Shown here: positions 44,569-55,781 of the stretch, in pieces
Position numbering within the stretch: position 1 is the stretch's first letter
Layout of the letters: each line of letters opens with the position of its first letter
From: Ornithodoros turicata
Lineage: Eukaryota > Arthropoda > Arachnida > Ixodida > Argasidae
Assembly (NCBI RefSeq): GCF_037126465.1
Contig: NC_088207.1
Coordinates: 38,624,143 to 38,688,142 of the forward strand
DNA length: 64,000 nt
Direction of reading: 5' to 3'
Program-made: the position numbers and the translations under genes
The notes under the pieces: model-generated
Databases searched by the model: none
What the model was told of the DNA's origin: nothing
The model's input: the letters and a program-made list of their open reading frames with translations, nothing else

Positions 44569-45505
44569 TTATAGACGCTGCACACGGGCCAGAGGACTTA
44601 GTGAGCTCAATCTCGGAACATCAAAAACGCGACACTGGCGGAAAGTTCTCATTGGTGCATGAAAACTAATTGACTCGATCAAACACTGGCTATCGAAAAT
44701 GGCATGAACGCATTTGCACAAAAGTATAATGTCTCGACTTTTGCGTCTCGCAACCAACGTTTCTAAATTGCAATGACTCAGTATCCTGTCATACTCATAA
44801 AAATATTGTCTTCCGAGGTATCTATCAAAGTAAATTCTGATAAATCGGCGTTGTACATTTTCTATGGTCGATGCCAAAACATTTCCAATACAATTCCATA
44901 CAACAGAGCAGTACTCTAGCTTTGGCAAGACTAAAGAACGATATAATCTGATGAGACATTGAGGATCGCTGAATCCACGCGTGACCCTTGAAATGAATCC
45001 CAGCACAGAGTAAGATGTGCTAATAATATAGTTAACGTGTTCTACAAATTTCAACTTACTGTCAATGAAAACACCCAGGTCGCAAGTTACAAGTGATCTC
45101 TTCAAAGGGGTATCCCCCAGCATATACAAGAAATCAACGGAAGAACGTTTCCTGGTAAAAGACGTTACACATGTTTTCGATGCGTTTAAAATTACTCCGT
45201 TTTGTCCACACCAAAATTTTACCTTGTTAGTGTCTACAAAGTTTACCTGTTTCACTTTGAAGAATAAGGCAATGATTTATCAAAGTTATAGGCATGTAAA
45301 GCTTAATATCATCAGCGTACAGCAGTATCATAACAGCAGCAAACGTAAGTTGTTAATAAATACGTTAAACAAAAGAGGCCCAAGCATTGAGCCCTAGGGA
45401 ACCCCATGTACAGCGTAATATGCTTGCGACAAACAGCCAGACACACGTACGAAGTTCTTTCTATGTGTAAGATAGTCTAAGAAGCTAGTCTAGTCTAAGA
45501 TAGTC
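44569..45505 (-). pseudogene. non-LTR retrotransposon reverse transcriptase fragment, broken
   Basis: Reading minus from about 45505: FVRVSGCLSQAYYAV.GVP, an in-frame stop where a Gln is expected, then GSMLGPLLFNVFINNL; next, in another frame, the catalytic YADD box (45308-45319); then, in a third frame (44569-45255), LNASKTCVTSF, LGVFIDSKLKFVEHV and LYRSLVLPKLEYCSVVWN, the conserved palm/thumb blocks of Jockey/CR1-type elements. One stop and at least two frameshifts show a dead copy. The 5' part and the 3' tail are absent. Confidence 0.85.
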
Positions 45506-45908
45506 TAAGAACTATGCATAGCAGTTTTTCCCGGAGGAGCAGTTCCTAAAATGTTGCGTGTCCTCTAGCCTCACACCTTGTTCCAACCGCTTGACACAGG
45601 TGTGGATCATTAGTTTCCACGTTAGGGTATGTGGAAAATGGGTGACAGAAGGCACACAAAGTGCAGACAGATGCCTTCTATACCGAGGTAGCAAAGTGAA
45701 CCCAGGATGCCGTCGAGGCGTCGGTGATCCTGAATGCACGTGAAAATGCTGACACTGTTAATGCAAGACAGAAATCTGCTACAACTTGTAATTGACCAAA
45801 TTTACAGATTAGTTTCCGCACTCTATTAGTACTCGGAGGTATGCATTATCCATCGATGCACGTTGTATATCTGCCACTTGAAGTTTTCTGAAACTGTCAG
45901 TATAAAAC

Positions 45909-46191
45909 TAGAGAACGTTCAGGGCGAAAGCCCGATTTTTACCCGGCAAATTGCCCTTAGTGAGACTTCTGTAGGAATGCACACTAACTTGTTTGGCAGC
46001 AAATATAGTGACATCACCTCACCCTTTCTACCAAACCAGTAACTGAGCCAGATTTCTCCCCGAATTTAGCATACTGGAAGTTTGTCCACCTGAATTCGCA
46101 TGAATTTAGAGCACATGTTTATTTTCCCAACTTTTACCGCCCCCTCCAAATTAAAAGAAAACAAAAAATTTCCCGAAAACTTCAGGCTCTA
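45909..46191 (+). mobile_element. hAT-type MITE, family A copy 5 (degenerate)
   Basis: The right end AACTTCAGGCTCTA and interior words (CCCGATTTTTACCCGGCAAA) match family A. The left end keeps only TAGAG and lacks the usual subterminal block, and no TSD is visible, so this is an internally deleted or old copy. Confidence 0.65.
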
Positions 46192-47417
46192 GTTGTAGAG
46201 CATGGATGCTTGTCATACACCACAAAATACATATTTTACAGTATCAGCAGTACAGAACAGTACAGTATTTTTACATTAGGGTTTCAATTTATTTTGGGAG
46301 ACCCTGTTCCCTGTGTGCTTGCACTGTTACATGGTACGAGATTCATGTTCCTATAACCCACACATTACCTACAAATCATCTTAAAATGTTATAACACAAA
46401 CTCCCTGCAAAAGGAAGCAGATTTATATCAAATTTGGCTCTTTCGACACTTCCATGTCATATCAAAACTAACTGACATGCGAGCAGCTTTCAAATTTCAG
46501 GAATTATGCAGAGTAAATAGATCAGATTTTAAGAATTCGGTTAACTAATGGGTTCACCACTGCTCATCACCATTCCAGTACAAGTGATTCAGACTTAATG
46601 AGGGCCAACTTTATCCAAAGAATTTCCCTCTAATGTACAGCCTTGATCTAAGGCCATGAAATTAATAGAACAAGTAAACACACACGAAAACGTTCAACAG
46701 AGTTGACGTAAAAGAATGACAGATACAAGCTCAGGCAGGCAGACAGGAGGCTGTTATAGCATCAGAAAGGTCTTTGGCATTTCCTTTGTACAAGTAACAG
46801 CACCAGTTGGATGATTACACAAGTGGCAAATGATCTCTGTGTACTGGTACAAAAATATTGTATCACTGAATTACTAAGTTTCTGCTACTTAAAGTCCTCG
46901 CAAATATCTGCATGCTGCCCATAGACCCAACAGAATGCAGATGTATACACTTACATCCAATAAGCACAGTGACGCTCCAGACGTGTGGTTATTTCCATCC
47001 CTCCCGTTGCAATATATGTGGAAATAAACTAGACGGTTAACAATGTACAGAAGAGCTCTCACCCAAGAATAGCTGCACAAAGCATGTTCTTCAAGAATGT
47101 GTCAAGGTGCCAATAAACCATGTACAGATATATTCTCAAAGCTTCTCTATATAGCAGACTACATTACTTTTCTGTGATGCATTAGCAATTACCAATAAAT
47201 AAACTGTACTTTAAGCTGGATAAAGCAAACCCGGCACAGAAACAACAGAAATAACGAGGCATCATAATGACCATTCTGCATGGCTGGTATGTTACCCCTT
47301 TTTCTATGCTTCTCTATGCAGATGAGTCAGCTTCTCCAATCTAATCTAATCCAAATTCAGCCAATCCAACAGTGCAATTTGCTCTTTTTCAACACATGGC
47401 ACCACCACAGACACATT
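46192..47417. other. intergenic downstream of the IAP gene
   Basis: Contains the IAP 3' side. No clear poly(A) signal on the minus strand within 300 bp of the stop; a TTTATT (AATAAA in reverse) occurs only at about 46288. No gene recognised. Confidence 0.4.
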
Positions 47418-47620
47418 TTAAGAGAGGAACGTCCGGACACTGCCCATGATAGTTTTCCTGCAGATAGGGCAGTCCTTGACTGATGCTGCACATGCAGGAC
47501 AAGCCACCAGGTGGCCACAAGGCAGAAACACAACCCCCACTTCAGCATCCAAGCATATCTTGCAAAGCCTTTCATCCTTCAGACGCAAGTTCTCCAGCTC
47601 CAGACGCTCAGTGTCGCTTG
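47418..47620 (-). CDS. XIAP: IAP exon F: C-terminal RING E3 domain
   Basis: A short coiled stretch ([13 protein letters not shown]) leads into [24 protein letters not shown], the IAP-type C3HC4 RING (zinc ligands at about C491, C494, C506, H508, C512, C515, C522, C525). It ends MGSVRTFLS; the hydrophobic C-terminal tail is the usual dimerisation/E2-activation element. Stop TAA at 47418-47420. Confidence 0.95.
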
Positions 47621-50600
47621 CTGTCAGGGATAGGCAAGAAGAGGGGCAATGTCACTGGGGTTTCACTGCATTGTTTAGAGACCTTCTCGCATGCCTTGAT
47701 ACAAGAAGGAAACCCAAACATCGACTATCATCAAAGTCACGAGCCAAAGATAGACTGTGATAACATGCAACTGTTAGCGGCAGGTGTCCCGCGTGCTCCC
47801 CGCGTGCTCTCCGCTCCGATTATGGGGTACTTTGATATTTCCACTAGAGAAAGCAAGTGAGAGCTTAAGGTACTTTGGCCCTGCCTCAAACTTCATCACC
47901 CAATATCATATACAGTCAACCCTCGATTTATGAACACCCTCGGTTCCCCGAAAAACCGTTCATAAATCAAGGGATTCGTAAATCGAAAAAACCGTTAAGT
48001 GAGTACTATCGAGCAAATAGAACAGTATTTCCAAGTTGGTACTGTGTTTATAATGCAATATATTGTGTAATTTTGCTTTCGACCATGCCTTCTACTGTAT
48101 CAATCTCACAAAGCACAGATGTTAGCGCATTCACATTCTGTTTATTATGCAATACTAAATAGTTTAATTTTGCTTTGGACCATGCCTTCCGCTGTGTCAA
48201 CCTTGGAAAGAGGAGATGTCAGCACATTCGCACTCAACTGGTCTCGGATTTCCTCTGGGGTTTTTAACCTACGTTTATTAATCTCCGAGTGACAGCGGAC
48301 ACCTTATTCATGAATTGAGGTCAGGAACACTTCTACAAAAACCCGTTTGTTGTTCGGATTTCGAGGGGTTAAGAACAGAGGGTGCAATACCTGGAAAACG
48401 TTTTGTCTGTTCAGGCGTCATTCATAAGACCACGAATAATCCATTTAAAGGTTTTTGTTAGCCTCGGAACGACCCGTTCATAAACTGAGGGCAAAAATGC
48501 TGGGCAACTCCAAGTTGGTTCCCAGAAATTCCATGCATTATTCGAATATCGAGGTTCATAAAACGAGGGGAAAATGCATGTAAAAAGTTTGGTTCCTCGT
48601 GCTAGTGTTCATAAAACGAGGGAATTCATAAATCGAAGGTTCATAAATCGAGGGTTGACTGTATTCAGGCAGTCTAGTTGCAATGCCCTCCAGTTGTTGT
48701 GTCAGGAGGGACTCCTGACATACCCAATGCATCCAAACTTGTCAGCATGTACTTTATCAGAATTAATAAGACTCGTTTGCCAGTGAAATGCGCTGCAGTA
48801 ATTCATGTCCTTCAGCCATTCGCAGTGGAGTCTTAGCAAAATGTATGTGCCCAAAGCAACATTAGAACATGTTTGTTGGTAAAGATTGCTCGAGATGCTA
48901 CGACCGTGCTGACCCATGGATTGGAGAGTGGAGATCAACTGTCCTGACACAGTAAGAGCCATATATGTATGGAAACTAGCCCGGCAACGCCTTGCAGTAC
49001 TGCCCCAAAAATTATGATGCAAATCTTCCCAAAACATCTACATCACACTTTAGGCCGATCGTATGTTATAGGCTGGGGAAGTAGTATGGGATGCCAGGCT
49101 TGACACACAAGACTGGCATCATTTGCATCCATGCCTATGAACATTAGGGCCACTTAAATATGGCAATAACATTTGTTAGATAAGGGTTGCAACACAGCGG
49201 CGAGACTAAATTCCAAAACTTAACACCGTTTTGCGTACCCAGAGTCCCAAGTTCATCAGAAGAATACCTCATGCTTCCGCATAATTGCATCAATTTGTAT
49301 CCATTTCTCCAGAATCAGGTGTTCACCAGAAGGGGAGGGCCCATAAAATAAGACAAAATGGTAATCTTAGCACGAAGAGCGACTGTACCTCCTCCACCTG
49401 TACGCCCATTCCTTTGCTCATCGCATTGAATCTGCACAGTGTTCTTGTCAGCTGTCGCCTTTGCGGGTGAGCCACGACTTTCCTTGGAATTTGATGGATC
49501 CCCTAACCTGGAAACGTACGTTAACAAATAAACCCGCGCAAATAAAATGTACCGCTAAATAGATTTCACCCACAGAAAAGCAATGTAACGGGCAAAACCA
49601 ACATTGTTAACTTCTGCGCACCTGGCTGTATTCAGGGAGAACATGCTGTTGAGCACTTGCGTGAGCTCCTCCCGGCTGCTGAAACCCCTGCCGGTACTTG
49701 CAATGTGCGCGCGCAGTGAGTTTCGTAGAATGTCAAGCGGCACTCCCTGTTCCACATAGAACAGTACGTCCGGAGACTGCATCAACGTGTCCATCTCGGA
49801 CTCAATGTTGGGATCTTCGCTCGACTGAGGTAACGTTGTTGCAATCTGCGTAAAGCAAGCTTATGGTATACCCGATGAAACAGAGCACAGAGTACTTTTA
49901 AAGGAGCACAGAAAGCACTTCTGTCACAACCATTTTTTCAAACCAAGTCGTTAACCTGACTGCTAAAACGCACCGTGTGAAGTGATTCACTCGACAGACG
50001 CGTACATATCGCGGAATTTGATTTTGAAAATCGCGACCACGGTGGCAGTGCTCGGAACTAGCCACCAGAGTCACTTTGACATCATCGCGGTACAACCCGC
50101 TAACTGGTTTGCTTGTTCGGAGAAGTGTCGTCTGCTACACAGAGGAAGAACTGGGAGTAGAAGTGTGGATACCTAGCAGATAATAAGGAACATAGGTCCG
50201 TGCTGTGCACCTGCCAGGTAACAACTGGCCGGCGCGTTTATTGCGTCGTCGTCATCATGATTGCGTCCACAGAGGGCGCTACAGAAGCAACAACAAAAAG
50301 AAAGTGCGAAAAGCGCTGGCCCCGACTGGAGCACGGTCTCTCCTGTAACCGTGATAACATCACACATCACACACTAAAGTATAAATTATAGAAACAAATA
50401 AAACTAATTAATAATACAAAACTAACTGAACACAAGCTACAATAAAACAACAACATAAGCACTTACCGCTTGAAAGTGGCTCTTCTGTTTGTCCGAGCAC
50501 TCCTTGATGAAGGCAACACCCTTATTGAGTCTCACAAATTCGCAGCCTGGAAACCATCGTGCATGCTCTACCCAGGGATCGTCCCCAGTTTCCCAGTTAC

Positions 50601-53600
50601 ACAGTCCACCATCACAGTGGAAGCACTTGGTATAGTCGTTCAGTCCTGGAAAGATTCACAGCCCTTAGTGTTGAAACGATCCCGCAATATCCAGAGGGAA
50701 AAACTTATGTGAACCCTTTATATGCACACATGTACATCAAAAACCTTTTCTACAAAAACTGTTATAGAAATGTTAACAAAGTTTTTGGTGCTATTTCAGC
50801 AAGACTGCAATCTCTACTTCCCGTTCTTCATTACTCCTACGTGTTATGTCGAATGATGTGACAACGTAAGTGATGAACCAGGCTTATTTAATTCCAGACA
50901 CATCAAAGAGGAACGATTCGAGCAGACAGTGTCTGACAGAGAAACCAGTCTCGATCAAACTAGTGCACGAGACATGAGCTGCACGAGCGCACGTAGCTTG
51001 CGGCTCTGGCTAAGAAGCTATATACAGTAGAACCCCTTTGTAGTAAACTCTCTGGGACCATGATGAAATTTTGCTAGATCAGGAGTTTTATTGTGCAGGG
51101 GGCAGACAGTGGGGAAGAACTAGCCACGCATGCTGGTGATTGGTCCTTTGTAGTGAAGCCACAGTCTTCAGGTTGCAGGTTGGGTATTTCCGGCCAATAG
51201 AGGACTTCAGGTGAAATCTGTCACACTTTCCGTAAGAATGGCATAGGTCCTCTTTTGAGGTCCCACTTGCATCACGACGACGGACAACCATGTATCACAA
51301 TGTCTCTACCCAGAATTCCTGGTTCACCAAAGGGGCTCGCGTTTCTTGGTTCCCTTGTCTCCGTCAACGTGTTTCTTCTGTTGTCGAAGCCAGAGTAGTC
51401 ACTGAGTGTGAGTAGTATTAAACTGAGGCTTCAGACATTGAGGAAGAAGAGGCACCAATGTTTCTATCCTTCTTCCCATAAGAAGTTCTGCGGGTGACTT
51501 CATACCTTCCGTCGGGGTGTTCCTGTAGTTCATAAGTACAAGGAAAAGATGTCCATCCTCATCTGCCTTGATCAGTGAGTGCCTGAGAGTAAGTACAGTT
51601 CGTGTAAGTACAGTGTCGGATGGTGTTGCTGTACTCGAAGTTTGTCCACAGCCATATCCTGGTTGCTGTTTTTCAGCGGCGTTATTTGTTGCTTCAATAT
51701 CTCTGCAGACTCGCACATGGTGATGATATTGTCCGCCGAAATAGTCGCTTCACAAAACAGGCGTTCTTTCAAAGCTGTATCTCGTATACCAACAATGACC
51801 CCGTCGCCAACTAGTCACTCCTGTTTGTCTCCAAAGCTGTGAAGGATGACTTGACTGAGTCCTTTTGATCCTCATGCTGGGGCTGAAATGTATCTATGTA
51901 ACACCGGGCTGTTCAGCCTAGCACATGAATTAGTAATGCTTTCCAAACTGCATCTGGTTTAGCCATGTGTTCCATAGCTGCTTCCATAGCTCCTCTACTC
52001 TATGCCTCAACTCCACAGTTTGCGGCTCCTGCTAAAAAGCCATATACATGTACCACTAACCTTCGTGGCTCTTTTTAGCTGTCTGTATGACAGTAGCATG
52101 AATAATAGCATTTTGAAGAAATGTACTGGTTTTCCTATTATATTTGTCCATTTTAGCCAAACTCAAATTTAGTTTTCAGATTCCTTGTGCACACCGTATA
52201 CCTTCCCAACCAAAAATGGTCAGCTGGAACCAGTAAGGGCTTCAGCTGGTTCTGAATGGTATTAGCTGGTATTAAGGGAAACCAGCTTGCAATGCAAGAC
52301 CACTTGAGATGGCTCCAGCTAGGAAAGAAGGCCAGCTGAGATGGTTCCATCTGGAAAATGTACCAGTCATGATGGTTTCATTTTGAAAACATACAAGCGA
52401 AGATGGTTCCAGCTGAAAAACATACCAGTTAAAATGGAATTTCAAAGTGGAACTGATACCATTTCATAATGTTGGCTCCAATGCCTGACTATAGGTTTAC
52501 TTAGAGAACAAACTTCAGTGTAAACTTCAGCTTAATGTGGTACCAGCACCCACATTAAAGGCACACTGCACGTGCTGTGGAATCTGTACTACTGCAGTTT
52601 ACATTTATTTGCACTTAAGTGATCACGTCATTTCTTCTCAAAATAAAGGTTGTTAGAAATAATACAGGAGTGCACTCGGTACCATGTACCTTTTGGTTTG
52701 AGTATGAAACCAAAACTTCAATGGTTAAAGTACCATATCAGGCTGACCACCATCTGGATCAGAGCTTGTTTTGAATTTAAACTTGGTCGTCGCTGGGCAG
52801 CCAAAGTCGCAGGTAGCAGATTCACGTTTCCTCCTGTCTTTTAACCCTCCAAACTGTGTAAAAATCCTGCGCTATGCATAGTATCTTGTCTTCCAACCCC
52901 TGCACTAATGAATCGTGAGAAAATACCAAAAGTAGAGTCCATAAAGGTCCATAATTCTCAACTGGGTGGGTAGTAGTGATTAAATATTTGCGCCGCGAAA
53001 CATAATTGGATCTGGTGAGCCGCCTCTCCCCTCAAGTGACCTCCTTACTCCCAAGCAACTGGCTTTTCTGGACTGCCAGGGAAACCACAGCTATCTCCCG
53101 AGATAGTGGACACGATTGCAGGCAGTCGACTTCCTTGCTTTACTGGTACATCTCTGAATGTTCATCATTTCTTGGTGTTAATATTATTGTCATTTCCCTT
53201 CTGCAGCCACAGTTACATACTGAAAGATGAAGGATGAGATGGCTATGTGTAGGAAACCATGAGATATTTCATGAAAAAAAAAGATCAAAGATGTTCTGAA
53301 AAGGAACACAAGCAGCGGGTGCTACCTGTAACGCAGTGCCCTTCATGTATCGAATATGGCATAAATATGTTGCCGTTAACCCAGACTCCTGCTAGCGTTG
53401 TCTCGGGCCTTCCAGACCCTGCTCCACTTGTAGTCAACCCTCAGGTGGAGCTGGGCCAAAGTAGATCCATCAAGGCTGGTCCAGCTGGTTCCAGTAGGGA
53501 TCGGTTCCAGCTGGGAATCGTTCCATAAGCCAGCTAAGCTGGACCCAGTTGAATTGCGAACAGGTTCCAGCTAGGTATTTTCGCTTAGGATCCAAAAATG

Positions 53601-55781
53601 AAGCATCTCGCACCCTGCTTGTGGCGTACAATACTGCAGGGATCCCTATTAAGCAGTTTCGTGAAAGACTCCATAACATGTGCAAAACTAAATGTTCCTG
53701 AGATATACAGGACAAGGAAAAGGTGCGAAAACTACTCACCAATGTAGAAGAAGCCTGCTTTAACCAAGTCGTGCGGCCTTACTGGGGCATCGGAGGGCCA
53801 CTCTTCGAATGACCGAAGCCGCGCATCAGGTGATACCAGAGCTGTGTGCTTGGGTGCAGAATGCGGTGCTATGCCAAACCTGGTGAGGGGAACATGAGCA
53901 CTATCCTGGGAAGCAATTGCTCTCTTTTCTGGTCCCGACAGCACCTCGTTAAAAGAGCTGAAGCGACCACACACGTCCATCGAAGACCGCATGGAAGGAT
54001 TGAGAAGGAACGGACAGCAAGGGAAGTGGCGGCCATGTTCACGAAGTGGCACCTCTCCACGTTCCCAGTTATGGATCACGCCTTGGCAAAAGGCACAGCG
54101 CACCTGTACAGAATTGTTATGCTTCACATCGAAAATGCTTCACGGTCAAGTCTAGCTTACAGAATGTCCAGGAAAATACCTCCTGGTAGATTGATGTGCA
54201 CATACACCAATTTACTGCATTTTTTCTGTATTTGTTCTCCCCATTCAAGTGTGGAACGAGAATTCAAGGAGATTTCAAGTATCTTTTAAGGCTTGGCCAT
54301 CATGTTGCCTGGAGAGGGGACATTTTGCCTCAGACATAAAACATGGTTTATGGCCAGGACTATAACATTTGACAAACATGACCGAGGACTCTTGAATGTT
54401 CCTGAAAGGTCATAAGATAGAAAGAAAGGCTGATGAATACAACAAAAGATGCTGCTCGTTTCTTGCAACTTCTGGCTTCTGTTACAGATTGCTATTGCAG
54501 TGAGTGCCAAATGCTGTGGTTTCAAAACTATACCGTAATTTCACTCATATAAGCCACACAGCAGAAAAACCGCAGGACCCGTTTTTAGGGAGGTGTTGAA
54601 AAATTTCGAACCAGTGGGATCCATGGTATTGTGTGTACATATCAGGGGATATGGTATCCTTCCTAGTTTATGTTACAAGTACTTATTCCCGTCAGGTGCT
54701 CCTTACTGGCCGCTGAGAGATGCCCATGCAGCAGATTTGTTCCACAATTGCGATTACACAAGCTAGTCGGTTACGGTAGCAACGGATGTTTTTGTTTCTC
54801 CTGTTGTCTATTAAGTCCTTTCCTAATCTCTCTTTTTTGTTCTTTTGTTGTTGTTTTTGCGAGATCGTGACCTTCCAGCAGTAATCGCCGAAGGCATAGA
54901 CAGTGTTGACACACCTGGGTGTATTGCTTGGAAAGTAAGTGACCCATTCTTACATGTGTTAGATGTGACGACCTTTGTTCGTTTTCAGTGGAAACGTCAC
55001 TTGAGGATTTCATAGTGACTGGAATTCTGGGAGAAATCGGGTTTAACCGAATTGGTCGGAGGTCAGTTCGGGGGGGAATAACGGGGCGGAATCGGGGTTA
55101 ACCTGAAAAAGTCACTCCCTATTTATTCCTTACAGAATTGCACTTTTATGATCGGCTGAGCATTCTTTGCACATGTTTTCCTCTACAAAGTCTCTTAGCT
55201 ATCAGACAAAAACAGACCACAGTTGCATACTGTTATCGACTCACCATGTCATCCTGCTGCAAATAGTAAAACCCTGCTTGTGCGAGCTCGCGTGGCTGGA
55301 GGAAGTCAACCGGCCAATTTGCAAATGTTTGTAATCTTGCATCTTCAGACCTCTGCATCAATGCAAGGTCTGGCTCAGAAGTCCGTCGCGCACCAGCTGA
55401 ACAGCCTCCACTGCTCTCGCCCAAGCTGCTTAGCACAAACTCGCAGTTTGGAGACAACTCCCTATGCTTTCCCATGGCGCTGTCTGAAAACACCCAGCCG
55501 GAATGCTCGACACCACAATGAAAGCATTTTGTCTGCAGCCCCTGGCCTGTGTAGTAGAATCCCGCACGTGCCAGTTTGTTTGCCGCTATTGGGGCATTGG
55601 TAGGCCACGAGGCGAAAGTGTGCAGACGCTGCTGCTCCTGCACCAGCGTCTGCAAACCAGCGTGGGCTGGTCTACGTGCCATCTTGGCTTGTTCTCCTCC
55701 ATCTACTGTGCTACTGCCCATATGGTGGTGTTTGTTGCCCGGGGGAAGGGCAGTGGAGATTGTTTCAAGCATTGTGCGGAC
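47418..55781 (-). CDS. XIAP: inhibitor of apoptosis protein: BIR1-BIR2-BIR3-UBA-RING (six coding exons)
   Basis: IAPs bind caspases or their regulators through BIR zinc folds and ubiquitinate targets through a C-terminal RING. Exons: 55245-55781 (ATG at 55770-55772), 53740-54103, 50467-50645, 49622-49845, 49389-49507 and 47418-47620. All junctions are AG/GT and in phase (0,1,0,2,1), giving 538 residues. Three complete BIRs (C-x2-C-x16-H-x6-C): C83/C86/H103/C110, C179/C182/H199/C206 and C305/C308/H325/C332. A UBA-like helical segment lies at about 375-432 and an IAP-type RING at about 491-525. There is no CARD, so the layout is that of XIAP or Drosophila Diap2 rather than cIAP1/2. The BIR3 end ([19 protein letters not shown]) keeps the Trp used to bind IAP-binding motifs. 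Symbol given by architecture; orthology to XIAP, Diap2 or BIRC2 was not tested. The acceptor at 55782 implies at least one upstream 5'UTR exon, not located. Confidence 0.93.
47913..48661. mobile_element. pogo/Tigger-type MITE (IAP last intron)
   Basis: Perfect terminal inverted repeats of 23 bp beginning CAGTCAACCCTCGAT and ending ATCGAGGGTTGACTG, flanked by TA on both sides (47911-47912 and 48662-48663), as for Tc1/mariner-pogo insertions. The interior repeats 'gttcataaatc'/'aaaacgaggg' words in both orientations. 749 bp with no transposase frame. Confidence 0.88.
49389..49845 (-). CDS. XIAP: IAP exons D and E: UBA-like segment and linker
   Basis: Exon D (49622-49845) encodes [20 protein letters not shown] and [13 protein letters not shown], the three-helix UBA-like pattern between BIR3 and RING in XIAP-type IAPs (ubiquitin-chain binding). 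Exon E (49389-49507) encodes a Ser/Gly/charged linker ([12 protein letters not shown] ... NGRTGGG). Intron D/E is only 114 bp. Confidence 0.85.
50467..50645 (-). CDS. XIAP: IAP exon C: rest of BIR3
   Basis: [20 protein letters not shown] ... [14 protein letters not shown] completes the third zinc fold. The donor is 'CAAGCG|gtaagt'. The preceding intron (53739-50646) holds a gypsy remnant and AACCAGCTGG-type arrays. Confidence 0.93.
51025..51100. mobile_element. pogo/Tigger-like terminal fragment (weak)
   Basis: 'tacagtagaacccctttgta' followed by 'gtaaactctctgggaccatg' resembles a Tigger end (CAGTAGAACC...) next to a TA. No matching inverse end was found. A similar 'cacagtagaactctgacgtt' is at about 25067. 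Confidence 0.35.
51399..51960 (-). pseudogene. gypsy-type LTR retrotransposon remnant, gag fused to integrase by deletion
   Basis: On the minus strand, [13 protein letters not shown] and [13 protein letters not shown] (a gag motif of K02A2.6-like gypsy elements) are followed within a hundred bases by [20 protein letters not shown] and LMGRRI, the C-terminal integrase region. Protease, RT and RNase H are missing, so a large internal deletion has joined the ends. Frames are interrupted upstream of 51840. No LTRs seen. Lies in the IAP intron between exons B and C. Confidence 0.75.
52214..52460. repeat. AACCAGCTGG-type motif array 1
   Basis: Reiterated words 'cagctggaaccag', 'agatggttccagctg', 'aaacataccag' and 'gatggctccagctag', many self-complementary around CAGCTG. 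Same IAP intron as array 2 at 53470-53576. Confidence 0.65.
53470..53576. repeat. AACCAGCTGG-type motif array 2
   Basis: 'ggctggtccagctggttcca', 'gatcggttccagctgggaat' and 'acaggttccagctaggtatt' share array 1's words in mixed orientation. The two could be the ends of one larger element (52214-53576). Confidence 0.6.
53740..54103 (-). CDS. XIAP: IAP exon B: rest of BIR2, linker, first half of BIR3
   Basis: It starts VRCAFCQGV and completes the BIR2 zinc site (H199, C206), then a ~60-residue linker, then BIR3 ([15 protein letters not shown]...KAGFFYI). The donor falls inside BIR3 just before its zinc Cys pair, at the same structural place as the BIR2 intron but in phase 1. Confidence 0.92.
54786..55121 (-). 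mobile_element. hAT-type MITE, family B copy 2 (left-truncated; IAP intron 1)
   Basis: It matches family B from 'tgtttttgtttctcc' to the right end 'gaaaaagtcactccctA' and keeps the same open frame ([15 protein letters not shown]..., 54771-55013). The left terminus is absent. The right end lies 124 bp from the exon A donor. Confidence 0.75.
55245..55781 (-). CDS. XIAP: IAP exon A: start, BIR1 and first half of BIR2
   Basis: The acceptor 'ccttgcag|GTCC' is followed nine bases later by the first ATG (55772; [12 protein letters not shown]). BIR1 (about residues 48-114) is uninterrupted. BIR2 begins [11 protein letters not shown] and is cut by the donor after LQQDDM, just before its first zinc Cys. 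An in-frame reading through the acceptor exists, but no exon upstream was found, so 55772 is the likely start. Confidence 0.9.
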
